Shown piece after piece: positions 45,553 to 57,935 of a stretch of 64,000 nt of DNA (position 1 is the stretch's first letter; each line of letters opens with the position of its first letter). Location: contig CM049408.1 of assembly GCA_026929865.2 (NCBI GenBank), forward strand, positions 20,988,001 to 21,052,000, written 5' to 3'. The position numbers were made by a program, and so were the translations under genes. This DNA is from Hyperoplus lanceolatus (taxonomy: Eukaryota; Chordata; Actinopteri; Uranoscopiformes; Ammodytidae). Under the pieces are notes generated by a model. That model saw only the letters and a program-made list of their open reading frames with translations. It did not search any database and was not told the origin of the DNA.

Positions 45553-48500
45553 AACTATAACCCACACACACACACGAAACTATAACATCATATGTTTTAC
45601 AAATAATTAAAATGACAGCTGAATCTAAATATTAAACGGTATATTGTCAAGTCAATTTTATCTACAAAGTTTAATATTACAAATCATAATGTGCCTCAAA
45701 GGGATTAACACTGTATTTTTATTTTCATGTATGCATGCATTTGTAATATACATATATATATATTACATATACATATATATTTTCATTTTGTGCCCTCTCA
45801 TTGATGGGGTTTGGGTGGACAAAAAAAGTAGAAACACCTGTAGGTGTAATGCAAGTCAGTTCAGTAAGTTCAACAGCAGCAAAAACAGTCACCTCAAAAA
45901 ATGACCATAACCAGTAAGTCAATAAAACCTTTTAAAGAAAAAACTGAAAATCATATCCTTCAACCGTTGATTAGTTATATTAGACTGTATTTGTCTAGCA
46001 AAGTGTGTCTGTTAAACTGGCGATTGAGTGTAGGTTAACATAACCAAAGAAAAGAAAATACAGAAATTTTCCCTGCAAGAAGACACTAGTTGGACAGACC
46101 TGATTTTCCATAACCAGTATGTTATAGGGCATTTTGGTCGGTTCAAAGTCGGTTCCTTTACTGGGAAACTTAGGTTTGCCTTCTTTTAAAACTGTTTAGT
46201 TTGAGCATGAAAGGTAATCAATGACACACCTGAAGACTCTGCGTGCATCTTCCAGGCTGGGCAATGCAGATGGCCTGCTTCGTCTTTATTCAACGCCGTT
46301 GGGAGGATGACAAGAAGCACTTGGAGAACATGCTGGACTACTTCTGTGACATCAGAGAGCCCCTGCAGCTGCTTCTGTTCCCAGAGGGCACAGACCTCAC
46401 TGGTGAGATGTAAACTATGTTAACACTCCATCCATTCATGGGACAATTTGCCCACATTTCAGTTCAGATTTTCAGAATTACCCACCTTTGCACTGTTATG
46501 CAAACACAATTTCCTAGTGGTAAGACATAGCCAAATCCCTTGACGCAAACCACACAGCCATTTCTGCAAGTACAGACCATGATTTAGCCAATCAAAGACC
46601 GGAGTAGCTTTAGTGGGTGCAGCTTAACTTCTCTGTACATACCATGATGAAATGCCAGGTCCAGTGAAGTAACATAATAATTGGCATGCAGATTTAGGGC
46701 TTTAAAGATTGTTTCACGTTTGGTGTTGTGTTCCCGTCTGTGCATGTGTGTGTCTGTCTTCTTGTGTGCAATAGTTCACAGTCCACACTTGTGCATTTAA
46801 GCCTCTTAAAGAGCAAGGCCGAATTTGACATAAGAAACAAGGGGATCTATACAGTATGTTTTGATGTCTAATGCTGAAGTTCTTACTCTCCTAATTCTTA
46901 ATCTACAGACATACTGTACATATAGACCTCCATCTGCAGGATCAGGCTTAGGCTGAACCTAAGCCCCTCTAAAAATGTTCATCACCCTGTTTAAGGCTGG
47001 TAGAGCTTGTGTAAATGAATGAAATATTGTGTGAGAATGAAAAGCCACAGCTTTGTCTCCGGGTAGAGCAGAGGACTAATCAACAGAGGTCTGTCCTTTT
47101 GTCCTTCAAGTCGGCCTGAAAGAGCTACTTACACAGTCTGATTAATGAGTTATTATGATATAGTTTACATGGGCCTGCACCAAGTCCCTGAGGAATATCA
47201 ATAATTGATTACATATAATGTATGTTATAATTGTACTGTTATAAGAAAATGCAATAAGATGATCAGTCAGATTAGTCATCAGAAAATAACATTTGCAGTT
47301 GTGCCTTCAAATAAAAACACTCAACACTCACAAGTTAAGATGGTGAATGCAGTTGCCTGAGGTTAATCGTGTGTCTATGTCTGTTGCAGAAAATACAAGA
47401 GCAAGAAGTGATGTGTTTGCTGAACAGAACAAGCTGCCAAAATTTGAGTATGTGCTACATCCCCGCACCACTGGATTCACCTTCATCGTGGACAGACTAC
47501 GAAAAGGTCAGGTGTGATCCAAATCAACCCTTTCTGAAAGTGTGTCTTAATTAAAGATGATCCAATGTTTTATTAATTTTTGATGATTGGCTTTCTACGG
47601 TCAAAGGGAGTCTTTCATCATGATGAAAATATTTTATCTGCTTAACCAAAGGAAAATTACATGCTTTCATGGCAATAGCATGTCCTGTCATGATTGTGGT
47701 TAATCCACTGACGCTGTTCGTGAAAGAAGGGATCATTCTTCGAAGTCCCAGACCTATACTTCACCCTACTGCCAGCCATTACAACACCCCCGTGTTTCTC
47801 ATGTTTCCCTATGAGCTAATTCTGGCAGTCTTCCAGAGTTCTTAAATACCACCTCTGGCCATGTCGTCTCATCCTCCTCCCGCCACGGATGCTGAGCATG
47901 GCACTGACTCCAAGCAGGTGTTGTGAATCAGTGTGATGTCATCAGACTCTGCTAATTCTCGTCTCTCTCTCTCTCTCTCTCTCTCTCACTCACTCACTCA
48001 CTCACTCACTCACTCACTCACTCACTCACTCACTCACTCACTCACTCACTCACTCACTCACTCACTCACATATCACATCACTGACATGCTGTGCGTGTTG
48101 TGCCCTGGCCAAGTCCACTGTACTTCGTTCGGCGCTATTTTTATCGTGGCTGAGCTGTGCAGGAGCAAACGCTGGCAGGTGTCATCCTGTCCGCTTGATA
48201 TTTATTTTAGCCCCATCTGTGTGTTGCAAGGACATCGCAAATCAGTGATGATGGTATATAGAGCCCATGGCAGTTTTGAAGGCACACATTACATGTGTTC
48301 CATGTGTAATGGAGCTAAGAGCTGGGATTTTTAAGGGTGCGTAACAGAGTTCGAATTACCATTGTGTTCGAGGAAAAGGATGCAAATGGGATAATATTAA
48401 GTCTTGTTGTGTCTGAAACTGCGTAGTTTACATTAAAGGGGCTGCGGGGAACTTTCAGTTTTGTTGATTCTAGCGGCATCTTTGGACAAATAGTGGTAGT

Positions 48501-49460
48501 GTTTATACAACACCAGCACCCGAAGCGTGTGCTGGCAAGTGCTTTTGTTTAGAAAGCGAGGGAAAGCAAGACAGCAGGATGCACCGCGATTTATATGTTA
48601 CTATAAAAAAGTTAATAATGGTAATAAGAAGATTGTGAAACAAAGTCAACTTTTGTTCGGGAAAGACAATATGTCTAAAATTGTATTGTCTCCGGCATTA
48701 ATACAAACTATATAAAAATGGGGTTGTTTTCTCTGAATGTCTAGTTTGCTCTTACAGGTCATTAATGATCATCATAGGAAAAACAGGACTGTTTCATAAA
48801 CATTTAAAAATCCCTCTAATGAGGTCAAGTAAAGAGTTAGTTGAATGTTTTTCTGTTGTTTTGGTTTATCTTAGACTATCAGCAAATGTTTTCCCTTCAA
48901 ATCTTTTTTAAATTGTAAATCTCCTTTCCCTAGGAGACAACCTGGATGCCGTCCATGATATCACAGTGGCCTACCCAAAGAACATCCCTCAGACAGAACG
49001 CCACCTCATCCTGGGGCATTTCCCCCGTGAGATCCACTTCCACGTCCGCCGCTACCCAGTGGCTGCACTGCCCGCCTCTTCCTCAGACCTGGAATCTTGG
49101 TGCCGAGAGCGCTGGGCCGAAAAGGAGGTTCGTCTGCGGGACTTTTACTCAGGTAATCCCCGGGCCTTCGACAGGGAAGGTGTTGCGCGTGTGCCGCCCT
49201 GTAAAACGGAGCTGCGCGTGGCTCTGATCAAAGCAGCCTCACTGCTGTACTGGAGCAGCTTCATTGCGCTGTGCTTCACGGGCCTGTGGCTGTGGGCTCC
49301 CTTCAGGCTCTACTGCCTGGTTATGGTCATAGTCTTTATGGCCCAGCAGAAGCTGATTGGAGGGCTGGAGCTGCTGGAGTTGTCCTGCCATCAATACTGG
49401 AAGTCCATGGCTGCCGACGCAGGCGAGAAGAGTAAGGTGCTTGATGAGAAGATGCAGTGA
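44651..49460 (+). CDS. lclat1: Lysocardiolipin acyltransferase 1
   Basis: This is an acyl-CoA-dependent lysophospholipid acyltransferase of the AGPAT/PlsC family, located in the ER and mitochondria-associated membranes. It remodels cardiolipin and phosphatidylinositol acyl chains. Five coding exons join in phase: 44651-44818, 45257-45455, 46256-46402, 47390-47506 and 48934-49460, giving 385 residues. Visible parts are an N-terminal membrane segment (about residues 8-36), the NHX4D catalytic motif (NHRTRLD, His86 and Asp91), the RLEKICLK segment (106-113) and FPEGTD (164-169). The AVHDITVAYP block and C-terminal hydrophobic helices (about 315-355) follow. The sequence tracks human LCLAT1 from end to end, with YEYVLHPRTTGFTF-type matches. 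The start is the first codon after the acceptor at 44650 and agrees with the human N-terminus (M-(V/S)..G-(I/L)YF). No catalytic residue is missing, so the gene looks functional. Confidence 0.95.
45456..45465 (+). other. lclat1: Tandem 5' splice sites of lclat1 coding exon 2
   Basis: The phase that restores the conserved PGFGWAMQ requires cutting at TTTG|GTGGGT (45455/45456). Four bases downstream a closer match to the consensus, GG|GTAAGG, is present. Using it would shift the frame and soon end translation. Confidence 0.6.
45479..45574. repeat. (CA)n microsatellite directly after lclat1 exon 2
   Basis: CA repeats interrupted by AAAC units start about 20 bp past the donor site and end in two copies of CACACGAAACTATAAC. 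Confidence 0.9.
47961..48068. repeat. (CT)n(CACT)n microsatellite in lclat1 intron 4
   Basis: A CT run is followed by about 20 CACT tetranucleotide units. The LTHSLTHS frame is an artefact. Confidence 0.95.
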
Positions 49461-50970
49461 GGATGGAAGACAGGGTTGAGTTGACTGGACACTGACAAGA
49501 TTCCAACAATGCTCAGCCTGAACACTGAGGACTGGTGTCTTGGCCTGTTCAGTCCAGAGGGCTAGAGGTTCCTCTTGAGGGACCCAATGCTCCATGCCTT
49601 AGAAGAGGAGTAATGCGTTTGCCTCCTGACAGTATTTGTGGCTTTATTTGAGAAAGCTTACCTTTATGTTGCAGAAGAAAAAGAGGAATGTTATGTACAT
49701 TTATCTACGTTGGATTCAAGGAATTCATTACATAACGCGTAGGGGTGTCAATCGCTGGTTAAATCACCATACGATATTAGATCGATTCATTGGGCAACAA
49801 TACAATATTTGCAGAAATAACAAAGTCTGCCGTGATATGACTACGATTTGATTCGATTCAGGCGCCTGCGATTGATATGAGATGATATCATTTAAAGCAA
49901 CGTGTTATATTTATATCAGCTCACAAAAACCAACTAAAATATGATTTTACAATTATATTCCTGAGCTCTTCCAAATATTTAAACGAAAAAACAATCCATT
50001 ATTTTAGTCAAAATAGTTTCACACACAGATGTGCATACTAGAGTTTCTCAAAATAAAAGCATACGACGATATGCATCGACGTTTGGGTGTTCAATCAATG
50101 CGGTTTGATCTTTCACCAACAATATCGATGTATCATTACACCCCTAAAAACGCGGCATTTGACCCTTGTAAGTCTCTTCCTGTACAATCACTTTTATTTA
50201 GCTTGCTATCGGTGCATTTTATCAGTTTATGTTGTTATTGTTTATTATGGTTGTTAGTTCAGAACCTAAGTGTAGACGTGTGTCAAAAATAATGCTGTTA
50301 GTACTTGTTATACTGTTGCCATTTATTTGAAAGTTGTTTAATTGTCTTCAATGTTGCCCTTTGTTTTATTTCAGTGTCAAATGTTATGAAGCAGAGCCAT
50401 AGCACAGCCTACCTGCACATAATAACCAATATTCAAATCAGCACTGAAGTCAGCTGGATTATACTCATAGACTAGTTAAATGAATCAGTCAAGAATCCAG
50501 TCCATCAAGAATAGCAAGGAAAGAGAAGGACCGATATGATTCCCAGAGAATTATTAAGGAATATACAGGTATAATGTGTACCATTGTTTACCTTTACTGG
50601 GTGTAATTACCCTTTTATACAAATTGGGGAATGATCCTTTCCCAGTTAGTCCTTTAGAGATAGGTTGTGTGATGATGCTTATTACTGTATAGGACTCTAT
50701 ACATAAATTGTGTTTTTCTGCTTGTTCTTCAAGTAGCTTTTGCATAAAAAGCCAAATGTGAGTAAAGTGTGTGCGATTTGAAATAAGAAACCAAACTGAA
50801 TTTCGTCCGTCTCATCAGGAAAAAGGTATATTCGCCCATTAGGTTGGCCAATAACGTTGAGGTAACACTTGTATCCATCACCTCGTCAAGATCAAAGATC
50901 TTACGGAGATCTCATGTGTTGATAAATGTAGAAGCAGATGAGCTTTGTGCCCTTTCTGGGAATAAAGAGA
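49461..50970 (+). other. lclat1: lclat1 3' UTR and downstream
   Basis: The UTR starts after the TGA at 49458-49460. The first AATAAA downstream is at about 50052 and lies inside a hAT element. The next good one is at about 50961. The UTR therefore either ends within the inserted element or reads through it. The true 3' end needs transcript data. Confidence 0.45.
49740..50146. mobile_element. hAT-like MITE (407 bp) in lclat1 3' UTR
   Basis: The terminal inverted repeats are TAGGGGTGT and ACACCCCTA. They are flanked by ATAACGCG on the left (49732-49739) and AAAACGCG on the right (50147-50154), an 8-bp target duplication with one mismatch. Internal GATTCGATTC/ATCGATGTATC words are typical of this hAT group and resemble the element at 53665-54360. 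There is no coding capacity. Confidence 0.8.
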
Positions 50971-52203
50971 ATGCCTTGTAAAGGCAGGATGTGGGTGGTG
51001 CTGGGGTGGAAGAATGTCCTGTTGGGACAACATTACCCCTCGATGTGGAGGGTGGCACAGAGGACCAGAATTGGAGTGGAAACTGGCCCTGAAATCTACC
51101 TAATCCTATAGAGCCCCGTAATGCCCACCTCTGCCCGTGTCCCTCTCTAGAGGACTGGCATTGATGCGCCTGCCAAACTCAATTAACAAATGACAGCTGA
51201 GAAAGCTAGTCCAATTTGTGCCAAAAAAGGACAGAAATTGAGATTGGAGTGGCGCTTCAACCACTCGTTTAGCCACTGACTCTCCTTGCCGCTCAATACC
51301 TTTTCGAACCGAGTTAATTCTGGGTGTCAGGAAACATTTGTTGTCTCACTGTCACACTCTGCAATGTGTGAACTACCTGATCTCACCAACCCTGTTTTGT
51401 GAGACACATGTCATTCAGGATCAAAAAGAAAGTTGACTGGAGCGTGTTATTTTTTTAATTATAATTTTTTATAATAATCGGAAGCTCCTATAGTGTTAGT
51501 GTAAAGGGGCTGTTGCCAGTCACTGTGATATTGCTGTTTTAGCAATTGTGTCATCACCATGTACTAATTTGCCAAACATGGTACCATGTCACTTTCCCCA
51601 AACTCCGAACCAGCTAGAATCTCCACGTATTACACTCTCACTTGTGCTGTTTTCTGTTGCTAATTTTTACGATCACTCTTTGATGCTGGGCCTCTTTAAA
51701 GCCACTGTCCTCAGGTAAACACAGTAGACGCTGTTTAGATTCAGTCCCTTAAAGGAGGATATATACATCAAAATAAATATACTATATCACCTCATTCACG
51801 ATTCCTGTCATTGTCCTTTCAAGTTGTATTGCCATCTTAGGAACTGTTGACTACTGACTTAAATACTGATACTGCTTTTAAACTCATTTGAACTTTTGCT
51901 AATGTAATACATATAAAAGCTCAGGTCATTAGATTGACAGTAACATCAGTTGAAAATGTAACACTTGGCTGACATTATATTTGTGACGTAAGTACCTTGC
52001 ATAGGATTTGTGACCAAAGGTTTTCTTTCATTTATTCATCATTCAAGTCATGTTACACTGTTGTATTTTCATGTTGACATTTCTAGCTGCTGCAGAGTTG
52101 CGCTTTAATCTAGAATGTACCATAACAATCACTACACTGCAGTAAATGAGTCAACAAGACCTTGAATGCTCATGTTACACAACACTCGGGGGGCAGTTAT
52201 TCT

Positions 52204-52208
<5 letters not shown>
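50971..52208. other. Intergenic DNA
   Basis: No gene or named repeat seen. Confidence 0.5.
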
Positions 52209-52254
<46 letters not shown>

Positions 52255-52287
52255 ACGCACACGCACACGCACACACACACACACACA
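52209..52287. repeat. (CA)n microsatellite with CG interruptions
   Basis: CA units with five regularly spaced CGCACA interruptions in the middle. Confidence 0.93.
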
Positions 52288-53656
52288 TTCTAGTCTACCA
52301 TAGACAACCAAAAAGGTCAGGAGCTTTTGAAGGTGAAGTGCAGTCGCCATAGTAACTAATGTTGACTCCCTTGTCTCCTAGCAACAGGATGTAAAGTGAT
52401 GTCAATGGAAAGCATGCTATTTTCTCCTGCTGTCAGAAATGATGTCACTCCTTTGTGTTTGTGTGTCTGTGTGTGTGTTGGTGTGTCTGCGACTGAGAGA
52501 CAGTGTGTGACTGAGAGCGAGAGAAGAGGTGGAAAAGGAGAAGTTTATTTCTATATCCTATATCTCTGCTCTCCTTAGGGGATAGGGAGATAGAGAGAAG
52601 GGATGTGTGATCCTGACATCCCGTGAAATCAAAGACAGACAATAGGCAAGGGTGAACTAAAATAGCTGACATGCTCACGATGATTCACTGGCCAATTAAG
52701 GGTGCAATTATGCTCCATTGTTCCTTTTTTGGGCCTGGTCTCTACCTTCGCCTAACTTATCTTCTTCATCTGGATATAACTTTGAATTTTCTCTGTTAGG
52801 TTTAACAGTGGATGGATAATCCAGAAACAAACTAAGTGAGACACATCGTTCTTTCTTATTATTCAATTTCCTATAAAGATCCTAAGGAAATCCTGGGTCC
52901 CAAGTCGTGCCCAAGAGACCTGTGGAAGCAACTGAAGGTTAGTGGAGAAATAAAGTCTCTCTGTGAACTGACTCTCGCACACACACACGTAAAGACAATT
53001 CCACATCTTGATCTGTGCCAGCCATGTCTATCCAATTGCACATAGACTAATAGGATCAGTAAGGCAGTGTCATTATCCTTATCCGGCTCAAGGGAGTCTG
53101 CAGATAATCAGGAGGTTGCGAAGGGACTGAGTCACAAACTGAGAACTGCTATGAATCATAAAGCAGGATGGAGCCCTACCCTTTTTGCCATAAGTCATGC
53201 ATGTGCAACATTTAAATGGCTCTAGACATGATCATAAAACGATCAATTTTCTTAATCCAGTAATGCCCCAGACAGCTCAAAAATAAAATAAGAAAAGAAC
53301 AAGTAACTGCAGTGGATGCAAAAACAATAGCTGTGACCGGAACAGTTTGTTCTTGTAAACAACCCTAACTCATTTGTGTTGGAGGTACATGTGCTGCTCA
53401 GTGTGTTGCACTTCCAGGAGCGACTGCATAAAAGCAGAACCTTTTGGTGATTCCACCTCTGTGACAGACACACTGACAAAGAAGCCTTCCAACAGGATCA
53501 GAGCTATAAATAACTATACGGCAGCACCGCATTTTAAGTGGGTGGATTTGGAGTGAGTCGTCACGGCAAAGAATAGAATATAGAAGACAACCAGGGTTGG
53601 TAGTATGGCTATTTGTTTCTGTTACATGGTAGAACCTTACTTCAAGTCACACATAC
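52288..53656. other. Intergenic DNA
   Basis: There is a GTGTCTGTGTGTGTGTTGGT stretch at about 52460-52490 and otherwise unique-looking sequence. No exon could be supported. Confidence 0.5.
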
Positions 53657-53664
53657 ATAACAAC

Positions 53665-54360
53665 TAGGGGTGGGAATCTCTTGGCACCTCACGAGGTCAA
53701 CGATTCGATTCAAAATCGATTTTCAATGCATCTCAATGCAAAACATTTTTTATGTACATACCCATGTGTGAATTTCAAAAATATATTTATATGCACATCT
53801 GAGTTTGCTAATCACTTCCTACTTTTGTGATGATCATTAAAGACAATCAACAGATGAATTGCCTTCTCTAATATTGTATTAAGAGAAAAGCTTTTCTTGT
53901 CACAAATATGACTTTCTATGAACAGTGCAATAATCAATGCAGCTTGCATTTCAACACAATATGGAAGTATGTAAAAACTAAACCGATTCAGTTTTATTTT
54001 ATTTCTAATCTCGTAAATCATGTTTCTATAGGATTTCTATTCTATTATCTATTATTTTCTATGTCTTTTCAACACATTGTACAAAAAGTATGGCTTGGAA
54101 TTCAGCTCTCATACAAAAACGTAAACAGAGATAAAGCCGGTGCAGGTCATGGGTTTGCTGCTCTCAGCCCTTTTGAAACAACTGTGGAAACAACTCGCAC
54201 ATGTGTGGTGTGCATGCGCAATGGCGCAGGAAGTTTTAGTATTTACAAAAAAAAAAAAAAAAAAAAAAAAAAAATCGATTATTAACTTTTCTGAATCGAT
54301 TCAGAATCGTCCGAGAGAGAATCGATATCAATCTGAAAATTGATTTTTTTTCCACCCCTA
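53665..54360. mobile_element. hAT-like non-autonomous element (696 bp)
   Basis: The ends are TAGGGGTGGGAATC and TTTTTTTCCACCCCTA. A perfect 8-bp target duplication ATAACAAC flanks it at 53657-53664 and 54361-54368. Subterminal ATTCGATTCAAAATCGATTT and repeated AATCGAT words match the common fish hAT subgroup with TAGGGGTG ends. An A-run at about 54247-54273 is internal. There is no transposase. Confidence 0.87.
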
Positions 54361-54368
54361 ATAACAAC

Positions 54369-55460
54369 ACATGATACCAATGAATTGCATATCTCACCAA
54401 CAAAACAAAGTGCCACAACCAAAGTCCTTAGACATGACCATTGTAGAACTGTCATCAAGCCCTTAATAGTGCACGTTGGTTGAGTTTTCTTATTACTGTG
54501 GGTATGAAGCTGTTTTTAAAGCAGGTGGGTTTTGTGGCAAGTGGCCTGAGATGCCTCCCAGAAATGTAAGACTGGAAAAGGTGCATCTAAAGGTCTGAGA
54601 TGATCTTTTTTGCCCGTGGTGAAACACGTTGGAGGTAAATGGTTTCAATTGAGGGGAGGGGGAAGTGGATGATCTTGGAGGCCTTGGAGACAATGCGCCG
54701 TAATCTCTTTAGTGAGTGAGTTATTTTTAAACCCGATGCAGTCGAACCTCTTAACTGTGGGCGATTCACAGGATTTGTGGGTAGGATTATAACGGGATTT
54801 ATAGTTTTGATATGGTATATTTTTGTTTTTTCTTTCACATTTTTTTCCGTCTATAATAGGGATATATTTATCTGCACATAATTCTGTTGACTCCATTCAT
54901 TTTTCTGTTCCAGAGATAAGTATCACTGTCATATATTTCCACACTGCAGTGAAGCTCTTCAGACCTTGCCAAGCCGACCAACGTCAGAGGCAAGCAAGGG
55001 AGTCAGCATCAAGCACCTTAGGGGACAACGTCTTCAGAGATCATCTTGTCTTGTCAGTACCCTACTGCCACCTAGAGGTCTTAGTTTTTTCTGCTTGTTT
55101 TATAAGTGCCCTCCCCTCACTCTCAGATCCCTTTATGGAAATTCTGAACATGACAATATTCAAACTCCTACTTTGTAAATCACAAGTGGTTATTTTTAGA
55201 AATGTAACTGGTTTAAGGCTCATTTTGAAATGTTAAATACTTGTATCTAGAGTAAGGAGGGCAATATTTTATGATAGTCATGTAGTCAAACGCCTTTCCT
55301 CTCCTCCAGGAATAGACTGTTTCTGCTTTGGATTAAACACAATTTACATTGATAAAATTAATTTAAATTACAATGCTGTTTCTCTATTACCATTAATGCT
55401 GACAGAATAAATATTCTAGGCTACAAATCACTCACCAGACAAAGAAGTTAAACCCAGCAA
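54369..55460. other. Intergenic DNA between lclat1 and ypel5
   Basis: Overlapping short frames on both strands (54490-55236) show no domain. A CTCF-like motif lies at about 55071-55088 on the minus strand. Confidence 0.5.
55071..55088 (-). promoter_or_regulatory. Candidate CTCF site
   Basis: Read on the minus strand, CCTCTAGGTGGCAGTAGG matches the CTCF core NCTAGGTGGCAG well. It lies between the convergent 3' ends of lclat1 and ypel5. Motif match only. Confidence 0.4.
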
Positions 55461-55467
55461 GACTAAT

Positions 55468-57453
55468 TTTATTTAGAAATCACATCAGAGAAAACCTTGC
55501 TTTAGCCATACAAGAAAAACATTTTCTTTCAATCCCCCAATCTACAATAAGATAAATGTATCAGCCAATAAAATAATAATCTTATATTGAGTAAAGCAAA
55601 TAAAAACAATGGTCCATCAATAAAATGGTAAAAGTAAACAACAAATAATAATATTTTGTCATGGCCATCGACTATACACTGCACAAACTTGGAGATGGTG
55701 TCAGTGTCCTGTAAAACCATTTTTTTTGTATAAATTATATCCTGCACTTTCTTGCATCATGACCTTGTAAAGGCAAGGCAACACATGAACAGTGTCATTA
55801 GTGAAAGCCTGCAGGCATGCACACTCTGAAATGGCACAATGTTGATGCTGTGTCACAACCAACAACAAAAAATAAATAAAAAATGTTAATCAATTTGACA
55901 TTTTGATTTAAAGATTTGCAGGACACTGACAATATAAAATGGAGGCGCTGGCATAGTCAGAGGACAAAGGCTCAACTTTAAAGACTAATACCAATTAAAG
56001 CTTGCTTGGCTTTGTGCTGTCAGAAACAACTCATCTGATGACCAAATGTGCCCCGAGTCTAGGATTATAAAAAGAAAATGGGTCACTGTCCTGATGGTGG
56101 TTCCCCACTTGGAGACGGCACCTGCAGTCAACTGTGTTCAAGTAAACGGAGTACAGTCAAACTCAGACTTGAATAAGTCACGTTCAAGTCATATTAGTCA
56201 ATTAGACATATTTTCAGTGTATCATGTATAACATTGTAATGGATTATTACTGATAAGAGAAAGTCTGCCACTTCTTTCCAGTCTGTCTCCCTTTGTTGGC
56301 TATTTACATGACCCATCCTCTCATAATCCTTCCCTTACGCCAGAAAATGTCTCCATCACATCTCAGACATGTTCCTCCTCCATCCAACTGAAGACACACG
56401 GCTGGAAAGGTACATGCTCCTCATGCCTCATCAAAGTGACATATTGCTCTTCACACAGCGCACAACATCCATGGTAACAGCTGGAAAAGTGATTGAACTT
56501 ACTTACACTGTTATATCAATTGTACGATTGTCTGTTTACTGTACAGGAGATCACTTCCACACCATGAAATTAACTGCAATAATTGGACACCAAAGTCACT
56601 GTGTGTACATTTGGAGAATGTCAAAACAGATGCAGATCTCAAAATTGCGAGATCTTAATCAAACTATTGTTGTCAAACACAACAATGAATACTTAAATAT
56701 GACATCAATCTGTGCGGTCCTTACTGTATCATTTCAATGAGAACATAGATTTAAACACTATTATATGCATTACACTACTGGCTAATAAAAAGTAAGCAAT
56801 ATAGAAATAACAACTATAATGGTCTTAATTGCTTTCAGTGCTTACCAGTGACAAGTAATTTGACACAGAGTTGACAACACAAAAGTACAAGCCATTGCAA
56901 AGAAGGAATATGTAGAGTGACACCTAGTTCAATTAACATGGCTGTGCTGAGTGAGCTGGTTGCTTTCCCCATGTCTGGATGATGAACACACTCTCCAGTT
57001 ATCTTAAAAAACTAAAGAACCAGGTGATTTTTTGTTTAATGTGACTGACCATGTCTATTATCATGCATGTGTTTTCTTAACCAATTGAAAAGATATGGCA
57101 CATGCCTTGTGCAGAGATGGCGAAGCGACTGTGTGACCAACGGTGGAACTGCCTATCTGTCACTAACTGTTTTGCGGTGGTACCCTTGGACGCAAAAATG
57201 TATGAAGTATTTTGGGGAAGTCTTTTTTTTTTAATAGCAAAAATAGAGTTAGCAAACCAATCTTCTAAATCAGCGGAGGTCTAATGTCATAGGCCAGAGA
57301 CGGGGTTTGAGGGGTGAGGCCAAAACTTCACTGACCACTAAGTCTAGTCTGCAGGTGGTGGTGCACAGCGCAGAGGCAAAGGGTTAAAGGAAAGGGAGAG
57401 GAGGACACAGGAGTGAACTTTCCCCCATACTGGTACATCCAATATTAGGGGGC
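55468..57453 (-). other. ypel5: ypel5 3' UTR (probable extent)
   Basis: On the minus strand, ATTAAA at 57040-57035 would end the transcript about 0.4 kb after the stop. AATAAA at 55473-55468 would give a UTR of about 2 kb. No other gene is seen in between, and the choice of site is unresolved. Confidence 0.4.
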
Positions 57454-57935
57454 TCATGAGTTGTCTGAGGGCACGTGCTCCTCAAAACCCTCACTCTCCC
57501 TAACCAGTGCCCTCTCCAAGATGACACGTCCCTCCTTGTACCGCTGACTGTCCTCGGTGGCAAACTCATAGATCCAACCCAGCTTGCTGTTGCAGTTCTT
57601 ACAGCTGACATCCCTCACCATGTGTCTGCCGGTAAGCATCACTCTGTCCTGCACCTCGCTATACTGGAGGTTCACCACCTGTGGGGGGGGGGGGGGGTCG
57701 ACAGGCACACACACATATTGTGAAGCAGTGGAACAACGAGTATAGTTACTGATTGTGTTTACCCTGTTTGATTTAGGAGTGCGTGTCTCTGTACCTTGTT
57801 GAAGAGGAAAGCTCGGCCCGTGGCTCCTGTAAAACGTGTGGAGATCAGCTCGGACCTGTTAGTCAAGATCGTGTCACAGTTGGCACAGGAGAAGAGGCGG
57901 GTTCCGCCAATGTGGTCCAGGAAGATGCGCCCCAT
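57454..57935 (-). CDS. ypel5: Yippee-like 5 (YPEL5)
   Basis: YPEL5 is a small zinc-binding Yippee-domain protein that associates with RANBP9/WDR26 of the CTLH (GID) ubiquitin ligase and with centrosomes. Coding exons are 57935-57795 and 57678-57454, with donor AAG|GTACAG and acceptor CCCACAG|GTG. They join in phase 0 to give exactly 121 residues, the length of human YPEL5, and to my recollection the sequence is essentially identical to human. The two zinc-ligand pairs C17-x2-C20 and C73-x2-C76 are present, with the signature [16 protein letters not shown] and the tail EEHVPSDNS. The start is ATG 57935; a TTG two codons upstream is not needed. The coding exon begins at 57967 after a strong pyrimidine-tract acceptor, so a non-coding first exon exists upstream. 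Confidence 0.97.
57679..57697 (-). other. ypel5: Poly-C polypyrimidine tract of the ypel5 acceptor
   Basis: In transcript sense, 15 consecutive C are followed by ACAG and exon 2. A homopolymer C tract at this position is unusual, since vertebrate acceptors are normally U-rich. It is also likely to vary in length. Confidence 0.85.

Noticed and set aside
44932-45585. 217-codon open frame on the plus strand
   Set aside because: It reads through lclat1 intron 1, then exon 2 in the wrong frame and a CA repeat. The real exon 45257-45455 is in another frame.
54236-54343. Poly-Lys/poly-Phe frames
   Set aside because: Translations of the internal A-run of the hAT element at 53665-54360.
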